Source: Heliocidaris erythrogramma
Taxonomy: Eukaryota > Echinodermata > Echinoidea > Camarodonta > Echinometridae
DNA length: 64,000 nt
Direction: 5' to 3'
NCBI GenBank assembly: GCA_025617745.1
Contig: CM046866.1
Span: 18,483,725 to 18,547,724, forward strand
Shown piece after piece: positions 58,001 to 64,000 of this stretch (the stretch's first letter is position 1; each line of letters opens with the position of its first letter). A program made the position numbers and the translations under genes. Under the pieces are notes generated by a model. The model made no database searches and was not told the DNA's origin. It saw only the letters and a list, made by a program, of their open reading frames with translations.

Positions 58001-61000
58001 AAATTTTCAATTAAAGATGCCATGTCAGAATTTTCCCTATTTGCGTGTTATGTCTATGGAAGATGATTTTTTTCGAATCATGAATCGACATGACATTGTT
58101 CCCTGAGCTGTATCTCAGTTGTTTTGGGTCTATTTTCTTCCAGATTTTAGAATGTTATAGCTGAGACTATAAGCTTTTATAAGTGTGGTCTCCAATTTTT
58201 GATCAGATGTCGGGATCATGCCCAATTTTTAACTACAAAATGTGATTTAAGAATCCCGTTTTTCGTTTACGTGTTATCTCTATGGGAAATGTTTTGGTAT
58301 ATTGGTCAAAGCACTTGCCTCTCACTCCGGTGACCCAGGTTCGATCCCCGGTGGGTCCATTAAAATTATTTTTTTTTTTTTTTTGCTTCTTTTTGCCTTT
58401 CATTTTACCATCCTGTTCGACTATTATAACATAAGCAATCACAAACCACGTAATAAAATGTCTTATTTTGCATGTTATGTCTATTAGAAAGTAGTGTGCA
58501 GTAGTTTATGTACAACCCTATGAACCCTATGATTCCCTGACGTGTATTAAAGCTATCCTGCAATATCATTAGTCCTATTGATATCACAATTTCTCAAAAT
58601 TGGCTCACTCAATTATCTTCAAATTTTCTTCAGTCATCGGTCCTAATAAGGTCAAGTTCCCACATCTTTTTCAAGGTTATCGTGACGTCATCTAGGTGCC
58701 ATTTTGTACAAATGAACTTATGGTTGTATCTTCTTCACTAAATGTCATTTCTCTTTCATATTTGGAAGGGCTAAGATCAATGTCATTTCAGTCATGGTCA
58801 TCACCATTATCATCATCATCATCATCATCACCATCATCATCATTATATCATTATCATGATAATCATCAACATCATTATCATCATCACTGTCGTGATATTC
58901 ATGATGATGATGATGATAATGATCATCATCAACATCATTATCATCATTACTGTCATGATATAATGATCATCATCACGGTCATGATGATATAATGATCATC
59001 ATCATGATTATCATCAACATCATTATCATCATCACTGTCATGATATTCATGATGATTATCATCAACATCATTATCATCATCACTGTCATGATATTCATGA
59101 TGATGATTATCAACATCATTATCATCATCACTGTCATGATGACATAATGATCATCATCATGATTATCTTCAACATCATTATCATCATCACTGTCATGATG
59201 ATATTCATGATGATGATGAAGTAATATCATCACCGTCATGATCATCATTGATATTATTATTGTCATCACCTTCATCATGATAATCATCACCATTATCATG
59301 ATTGTTGTCTTGCACAAACATTATCACATCTTCCAATGACCGTTTCAAACATTTTCTACATTCCAGTCCTCAAGAAGCATTTCCATGCGTGGCATTCTTG
59401 ACTTCTTCAGTTTGGTATTTCCCCATTATTATCATCCTGATTAAAATCATGATTATACAAATTAAAAGACAGACCACCTAATTCGTCCTCATGACGAATT
59501 AAATTCTAGTTATTATTATTATTATTATAAGCATGAGGTTTTTAACTACAATGTACATTTGTTTAAGATAGCTTTCTATACATATAGAATATTTAGTAAA
59601 GAGAGAGTATCATGCACTCATAATCAAGCTTCGTGGCAGGAATTTGTGCACCCTTGGCCAAATCGAGTGAAATATGGCCTTGAAGCAACCGAGATAGTGG
59701 TTTGGTGGAACTGAAATAAATTTTGCAAGTTGAAAGCAGGCATGAGAAATACTTATTCCTGTTGCTGGAGAAGAAAATGTGCTTGGTATTTTATTCTTAG
59801 GTCCCTCACGCTTGGTAACAACACCAAAGGTGTTATGTACAGGAGAAAACCCTGATCATGATGATCTATCTCACCTTTCAGGAGCCACATCTGATGACGG
59901 CCATGTCTTGCTCATGGGACCTTCCTCTTTGACGCTTCCTACGCTCCATTGCTGCTGCTTCGGATGAGGCCTTGGGGAGAGCTGCGGTGAATGCCCCGGG
60001 TGCTGCTGCTGCCCCACGTTTAAGTTATCCCCGTAGCGTTTCGACCGCTTCCCCAGCTGGTTCATGGCCACATAGTTGGCGAAATCTGCCTCGTTGTTGT
60101 TATCGAAGGAGGTCCTGCGAAGCGGCATCTCTGTGGTGTGGCCCTGGTGAGGGGATTGGTGATGAAAGGTCTTGGTGGGCCACATGCTGGAGTGCTGGTC
60201 CTGGATGCGATCTATCAGATCACCTTCTAGAAATGATGGGTTGTAGTTGCCGAAGCGGTTGCTGGTCTCACCGCCGCCATCGCCACGCCCACCCCATCCA
60301 CCACCCCCTTGGCTGCTGGTACTGCTGGAGCTTGAGGTACGGGTTACGCTGTCATGAAAGGCCTTATTCCCTTGGTTTGTAGTATCTAGGTGGGAGGAAG
60401 AACGGGCTCTCACTCCAGATAGAAGATTGACAAGATTGGCAAGAACTGAGTCTGAGGCAAGACCCTTCTTGGTTCTTGTTAAATCTGTAAACAGGAAGGA
60501 AAAGAGAATTGATATGGCATTGCTCACTGCTATGAGCTCGACACTGTATCAACAGTTTTAACTTAAAGAATGCAGGGTACATGCTAAAACAGAAGAAAAA
60601 CAGACTAAAAAATTAGATAAACTTGTCAATACATTATTCAAAAGGAAAAAAAAAATTAGTGCAGGATCTACATTTAAAAAAAGTCCAGCAGTAAACACCA
60701 CAAATGTACAGGGAACAAGTAAAAAGTGAACAATATAAGTAAATGTGATATTCCACAAATATATGCATAAATCAATTACCAGTAGACTATATATCTTTAA
60801 ATTTGACTGACATCCAACAAAAAATCAGTAACACTGAAGTATAGAACTGAAAGCTCATCATGCTGTCTCATAATAAATGTCTCCCAGAAGTTCTCCTCTT
60901 CTACTGGATGTGGTTCTGGTGGTGTAAAACTTTTGACACCAAACCTAATCATCCCAGACACTAAAGCACTGTCTTTAGCACCAAACCTAATAACCAATCA

Positions 61001-62607
61001 TTATTACTCAAATCAAGAACTGAAAGCTCACCATGTTGTCTCATGATAGAAGTCTCCCAGTGGTTCTTCTCTTCCACAGGACTAGGCTCTGATGTAATGG
61101 TCACTGTTGGTCCTACCATCGGACTCTTCCCATCAAACTCCTTGGGCTCAGGCTTAATGAGCTTCTCACCAGGTACCTTAAAAAAATAATAAAAGGATAT
61201 CTTGAAAGAAATTAAAGGCAACCAATCACAATTTTTTTTGTTGCTCTTTATGTTAGAGGTTCTATGCTGACATCCAATACTCCAAATATCAGCTTGAAAT
61301 ATTTCTTCTGTCAAGAGATATTGCACTCAGACTAAAGGTAAAAGCAACTTGCAAGTAGACAAGTTGACTCCAAGTTATCTTCTGTTCAGGCCTTCCTTAT
61401 AATATCATTTTCCCCGAGAGCTATGTTCTTTCACTATTAATTATTTGTAATATCTCATATTTTTCAGAGGAAATGATTTGATGTCTGAGCTATTTTTATT
61501 TCACAGGATAATGAGTAAATCCACTGACCATCTTGACATTCTTTGGCCCGTCAGAATCAGGTGTCTCCCTCTCATACAGGCTGCTGTTAGACGACATCGT
61601 TGACGACCCACTCGATATCGACGGCGACGATAGCAAGCTACTGCAGGCTGTATGGCTCGTGTTTCCTGGACTGACCCCTCCCCCGACAGCGGCCTGGACC
61701 TCCAGCTGGCTGATAGGGAGGTAGAAAGCTGAGCGCGATGCTGGGGCAGTGGAGGCGGACGGGGACGAGGATGCCATTGGGGTAGCCTTGCTGATGGGGA
61801 CTCTCTGGCGGAACTTTGAGACGAGCTTCTCGATGGTACGCTTCATGCCGCTGGGCGAGGAAAGGCTCTCTGACTGGGTGGTTGAGGTCATTGAACTACT
61901 GGACATGCTGGTGTGTGGACCGGTCACTGTGATGGTGATGTCCTTCTTGACCAGTTTCACTTGGATGATAGGTAGGGAAATTCTTCTGTGGAATTATGAT
62001 AAAATTGTAATGATTAAAAAAAAAATTTGATATTTAAGTAATTTTCACAAAACAACACTTTCTACCAAATCATTATTACCTCTTTTGCAGATATTTGGAG
62101 TGTAGTATACATTTGGTCTAACATTTTTTAATATAACGCAATAATTCTATGATGAAAATTCTATACAATCCATTGTGGTTGCGGCAAATATTCCATTTTC
62201 TTTTTTACAGTCCCTGAATCTCACACGCTATGTATAATACAAAAAAGAAGAAAAAAGAGCCTGCATCCTCCTTTAAAACAAATTTACACAAGGAACTAGT
62301 ATATATATATTTTTTATTTAGTCTAATTTATTAACACATCTCACCTTCTTTCAACCACATCTACCAGGTCGATCTTAGCTGAGTAGACCACTTCACATGC
62401 CCCTAACCCCGACTGCTGCTCCGACTGCTGGCTTGAACCTGTATTGTTATTGTCCTGTACCTCAGGACACACCCCTTGGAGACCAGCTCCGTCCACCATC
62501 ACCAGGTCCCATACCGATGGAACCTCCACTACGATCGCTCCTTCTTGTGAGGTTACCTGGGCATACCTCTTGTAAGGCTCGGCTACTTCCGCTGCACGAG
62601 CTGTTAC
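54706..62607 (-). CDS. GARRE1: GARRE1 (KIAA0355) orthologue, C-terminal seven exons
   Basis: Exons 62345-62607, 61529-61985, 61032-61176, 59875-60484, 56562-56717, 55594-55684 and 54706-55098 join with GT-AG introns and matching phases (2, 0, 1, 2, 2, 0) into 704 residues and a TGA stop. Blocks recalled from human GARRE1 recur in order: IVVEVPSVWDL / IVVQVPSTW; VVYSAKIDLVD / VLYTAVLDLN; KLVSKFRQR / KLTSRFTKK; EADFANYVA / PEFARYVAG; SGSSSDEASNSGENP / SASSSDETSSANGD; RRHSSGED / RRKHSSGEQD; KTWPPKMVWQRP / KTWPPKAPWQHP. The family is a cytoplasmic effector of active Rac and RhoG. The rest is low complexity (Ser, Gly, Pro, Gln). The 5' exons lie beyond the window. Identity rests on remembered sequence. 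Confidence 0.9.
55155..55235. mobile_element. 81 bp foldback in a GARRE1 intron
   Basis: GTCTGTTGAGAGCCAGAAGG pairs with CCATTCTGGCTCCAAACAGAC, continuing inward through GCGTTAACTC / GAGTTAACGC. The loop is about 15 bases. MITE-like; the target duplication is not clear. Confidence 0.7.
55594..55684 (-). CDS. GARRE1: GARRE1 exon with the RRHSSGED motif
   Basis: Acceptor CCAATCAG|AAGACAT, donor CCGATG|GTAAGT, 91 bases. It codes for RRHSSGEDTLHGKPFCPSPE and PSMHYLDVLPM, matching the human RRKHSSGEQDTSTLPSPP segment. Confidence 0.9.
56562..56717 (-). CDS. GARRE1: GARRE1 exon with the Ser-rich SSSDEAS motif
   Basis: Acceptor CATCCACAG|GAACGAG, donor TCAAGAAG|GTAAGA, 156 bases, phases 2 to 2. It codes for NENLNNTWSNPAHDSGSSSD and so on to PAGSGLLTPVSRR, matching human SASSSDETSSANGDSLFSMF in position and character. 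Confidence 0.88.
58296..58358 (+). mobile_element. tRNA-Glu-like pseudogene (SINE head)
   Basis: GCCTCTCACTCCGGTGACCC with GGTTCGATCCC (58338-58348) and CGGTGGGTCCA resembles the anticodon arm (CTC), T arm and acceptor 3' side of tRNA-Glu. The 5' half and acceptor pairing are degenerate, and a T-rich tail follows, so it is a retroposed tRNA-like remnant, not a working tRNA gene. Confidence 0.6.
58800..59300 (+). repeat. ATC-based minisatellite, unit about 62 bases
   Basis: Units reading ATCATCAACATCATTATC, then ATCATCACTGTCATGATA and TTCATGATGATG, recur about six times with variation, within a (TCA)n background. All long frames across it are artefacts. Confidence 0.9.
59875..60484 (-). CDS. 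GARRE1: GARRE1 large low-complexity exon
   Basis: Acceptor TGTTTACAG|ATTTAAC, donor CCTGAAAG|GTGAGA, 610 bases, phases 1 to 2. It codes for about 203 residues: a Ser/Thr run, a Gly-rich patch (QGGGGWGGRGDGGG), EGDLIDRIQDQHSSMWPTKT, PLRRTSFDNNNEADFANYVA and VKEEGPMSKTWPSS. EADFANYVAMNQLGKR matches human DPEFARYVAGVSQAMQQKR, and SKTWPS matches human HRTWPF. PLRRTSF is a possible basophilic kinase site. Confidence 0.9.
60857..60945 (-). pseudogene. Decayed duplicate of a GARRE1 exon
   Basis: The minus strand reads EPHPVEEENFWETFIMRQHDEL, closely like EPSPVEEKNHWETSIMRQHG of the exon at 61032-61176, and similarity continues into the following intron (CTTTCAGTTCT). The donor GTGAGC of the working exon is ATGAGC here, and no clear acceptor is seen. 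The frame is open but shares the exon's 3' part only. It is most simply a dead tandem duplicate. Confidence 0.75.
61032..61176 (-). CDS. GARRE1: GARRE1 145-base exon
   Basis: Acceptor TTTTTTAAG|GTACCTG, donor CAACATG|GTGAGC, phases 0 to 1. It codes for VPGEKLIKPEPKEFDGKSPM and VTITSEPSPVEEKNHWETSIMR-QH. It is less conserved than its neighbours; I recall no close human counterpart block, so it may be lineage-specific. A decayed duplicate lies about 180 bases downstream on the gene strand. Confidence 0.82.
61529..61985 (-). CDS. GARRE1: GARRE1 exon with basic helix and Ser-rich linker
   Basis: Acceptor ATTCCACAG|AAGAATT, donor AAGATG|GTCAGT (weaker than usual), 457 bases, phases 2 to 0. It codes for ISLPIIQVKLVKKDITITVT, matching human LPCIQIQLQREI, then a basic GMKRTIEKLVSKFRQRVP segment like human GLQKTFSKLTSRFTKK, then a long Ser-rich stretch with FYLPISQLEVQAAVGGG. 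Confidence 0.88.
62345..62607 (-). CDS. GARRE1: GARRE1 most upstream exon in the window
   Basis: Acceptor GATGGCAG|GTAACAG (phase 0), donor GAAAGAAG|GTGAGA (phase 2), 263 bases. It codes for VTARAAEVAEPYKRYAQVTS, then QEGAIVVEVPSVWDLVMVDG, a Gln/Ser-rich insert and ACEVVYSAKIDLVDVVER. It aligns with human GSRIVVQVPSTW and LVDVLYTAVLDLNRW. The reading frame runs through the whole exon, so no start is expected here. Confidence 0.9.
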
Positions 62608-62764
62608 CTGCCATCATCAATAAAATAATGCAATGAAATAATGAAAAAGAAATTCTGAAAAGAACATTCTGATTTGAACATTTTGGTCAAAAATAAATGC
62701 AATATGATACTGTTATACAAAATAGCATTTTTCAGACAGATGAATTATGCAATGACAAGAGAAG

Positions 62765-62950
62765 GCACGATGGCTCAGTGGTATAGCAGTGGTCTTGTAA
62801 CTGGGAGGACTCGGGTTTGAAACCAAGTGGGCGTGCTAGTGCCCTTTGGTGAGGCATTAATCTTCATTACCAAGTCCCTCGGAGAGGACTTAAAGCCGTC
62901 GGTCCCCTGGGTGCTTACTTACAAGCAATCGGGTAAAATGAACCATTAAA
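62765..62950 (+). mobile_element. tRNA-derived SINE
   Basis: GGCACGATGGCTCAGTGGTA (box A, 62771-62781) and GGGTTTGAAACC (box B, 62814-62824) give a tRNA-like head. It is followed by CTAGTGCCCTTTGG, then AAGTCCCTCGGAGAGGACTT and AAGCCGTCGGTCCC, a conserved-looking body. The 3' end is approximate. It is related to the minus-strand copy at 38320-38432. Confidence 0.75.
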
Positions 62951-63419
62951 CATAGCAAGTGTATTACAAACACAGTGGGGGATGGGGGCATCACTGGACC
63001 TTGCCCCCAACTGACACCCAATTTACTTTTAAAGGGAAGGTTGAGTTCTGGGAAAGGTAAAAAATAATTTGTGAGTTTTCTCATTCTTTTCATGTTAGTT
63101 TAGAACATTATCATAGTAGAAATGTCCCCTGAAAAGTATTGCTCTTCAAATGCCTTCACATCAAAAATATGACAAGAAACAGCTGAAATGTTTGGGCCAA
63201 ACATTTGTGTGTAGTCCCATATAAACATTTCTGCGTGCAGTGCATGTGACTCTCAGTAGGAATGAGTCAATTCTTATCACTTTGGTGCTTCCAAAATCTT
63301 ACAGCATACACTAATTTTTATGTGCTATATATTCCACCTTTCCCAATTGCTTTGAGAAGTTTCTTTCACAATTCAATGTCATGACCAGAACTGAACTTTA
63401 TCTTTAAGTACACAACATA

Positions 63420-63471
63420 AATTTGTTCGGAATTGTGCCCTTCCCTGCCCAGAATCTTGGATCCACCCCTG
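63420..63471 (-). mobile_element. hAT-like terminus, incomplete
   Basis: The right end reversed reads CAGGGGTGGATCCAAGATTC and then GGGCAGGG, the same TGGATCC family type as 37430 and 39818. No left partner was recognised, so only the terminus is supported. Confidence 0.5.
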
Positions 63472-63712
63472 ACTAAAAGGGCACTCATAACAAAGTACAC
63501 TCCTAAGTTTACTATCTATTCTAAAACAAGAGAGGACACTGTAATAAAATTAAGCTGGAGTATAAAAATATCTTGATTGGAGGCAGTGCTTCATAAATGG
63601 ACATTGTGGTAAGTACACAGTCTAGTTTGCAGTCTAGTTTGTCTTCCATTTGAAAATTAAGGAAACTTTGAAGAAAAAAAATAATGGGAAGGACATAACA
63701 GAGAACAGAAAG

Positions 63713-63715
<3 letters not shown>

Positions 63716-63746
<31 letters not shown>
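63716..63746 (+). repeat. (GA)n microsatellite
   Basis: About 30 bases of pure GA in the GARRE1 intron. Confidence 0.95.
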
Positions 63747-63749
<3 letters not shown>

Positions 63750-63850
63750 GAAAGATACATGGAGCTTTTCTACTTTGTAATGTTTTCTTTTCCAAATGAA
63801 ATAATAATAATAATGATGATAATGTTAGGAAAAGAAGGAAAAGGTATGTT

Positions 63851-64000
63851 TACTGTAAACCCAGAAACTTTCGCCAACTGTTAATGACAGCCAATTTTGC
63901 AGCAAGAAACATTCGCGAATTGCAATAATCTTATTTTGTTTCAATTGTGATTTTATTTCCCGGCATGAAATTTCCGCGTATCTCTACCACTTTGCAAAAG
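63851..64000 (+). mobile_element. MITE left end with TACTGTAAA terminus, cut by the window edge
   Basis: TACTGTAAACCCAGAAACTTTCGCC resembles the terminus of the element at 26108 (TACTGTAAAAGTGG...TTTTCG). It is followed by CpG-containing AT-rich sequence with CATTCGCGAATTGC. The right end is not in the window. Confidence 0.5.

Larger units (their letters stand above)
57018..59509 (+). mobile_element. Helitron/Helentron-like non-autonomous element in a GARRE1 intron
   Basis: The left end has TTAGGTGGTCTGTCGG, a near-palindrome with CGACAGATCACCTA. The right end has the inverse GACAGACCACCTAA, then a hairpin AATTCGTC...GACGAATT (59480-59500), then AAATT and CTAG at 59506-59509 before T. A 3' hairpin followed by CTAG without target duplication is typical of Helitrons, and subterminal inverted repeats are typical of Helentrons. 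The interior holds repeated GTGACGTCATC words, a CpG-dense block near 57365-57500, a pseudo-tRNA and an ATC minisatellite. No helicase or transposase is seen. The 5' TC was not identified, so the class is tentative. Confidence 0.6.
62608..64000 (-). other. GARRE1 intron running past the window edge
   Basis: No further exon was recognised. It holds a SINE (62765), a hAT-like terminus (63471), a GA tract (63716) and the start of a MITE (63851). The remaining GARRE1 exons, about 40% of the protein by comparison with the human length of 1070 residues, lie to the right. Confidence 0.7.

Noticed and set aside
58296-58358. Possible functional tRNA-Glu gene
   Set aside because: The acceptor stem does not pair and the D-arm half is degenerate; only the anticodon and T arms are tRNA-like.
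59972-60382. 136-codon plus-strand frame
   Set aside because: Antisense shadow of the GC-richer GARRE1 coding exon.

Overview
The window looks like nuclear DNA of a marine invertebrate deuterostome, most likely an echinoderm and probably a sea urchin. The reasons are the protein sequences, AT-rich non-coding DNA, short exons in long introns, many TACATGTA words, long G/C homopolymers and a dense load of short DNA transposons (MITEs) and tRNA-derived SINEs. The organism call is an inference. No bacterial operons, CRISPR arrays, rRNA or intact tRNA genes were seen.

Two conserved host genes could be rebuilt with consistent splice sites and phases. The first is twisted gastrulation (TWSG1) on the plus strand: a putative non-coding first exon ending at 6021, a 15.4 kb first intron, and three coding exons (21494-21713, 24739-24966, 25452-25699) giving a 231-residue secreted cysteine-rich protein that binds BMP and chordin. 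The second is the C-terminal 704 residues of a GARRE1 (KIAA0355) orthologue on the minus strand, a Rac/RhoG effector, in seven exons from 62607 down to the stop at 54706-54708. Its 5' part lies beyond position 64000. The two genes are convergent, with 29 kb between their stop codons. They work in different processes (extracellular BMP control and cytoplasmic Rac signalling), so nothing suggests they act together. A third gene is represented only by a 75-codon terminal exon at 1-228 that I do not recognise, followed by a decayed tandem copy of the same exon.

Layout: 1-830 terminal exon plus duplicated pseudo-exon carrying a foldback MITE; 1029-1600 simple repeats; 1637-5334 a nested cluster of hAT-like non-autonomous elements; 5650-6021 probable TWSG1 5' exon; 6022-21463 TWSG1 intron 1; 21464-25699 TWSG1 coding exons; 25700-32600 downstream or 3'UTR DNA with several MITEs, including a 603 bp foldback flanked by TTAA; 32902-42830 intergenic repeats (an LTR fossil, hAT-like MITEs with 8 bp target duplications, a SINE, simple repeats); 42830-54705 A-rich, mostly unique DNA that may be a long GARRE1 3'UTR with local tandem duplications; 54706-64000 GARRE1 exons and introns, one intron filled by a 2.5 kb Helitron/Helentron-like element.

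The most notable structures are a tandem series of decayed copies of the GARRE1 stop-codon region just after the gene, a duplicated GARRE1 exon whose splice donor is lost, and a family of hAT-like elements with long G/C homopolymers next to their termini. I found no clearly new multi-gene system.
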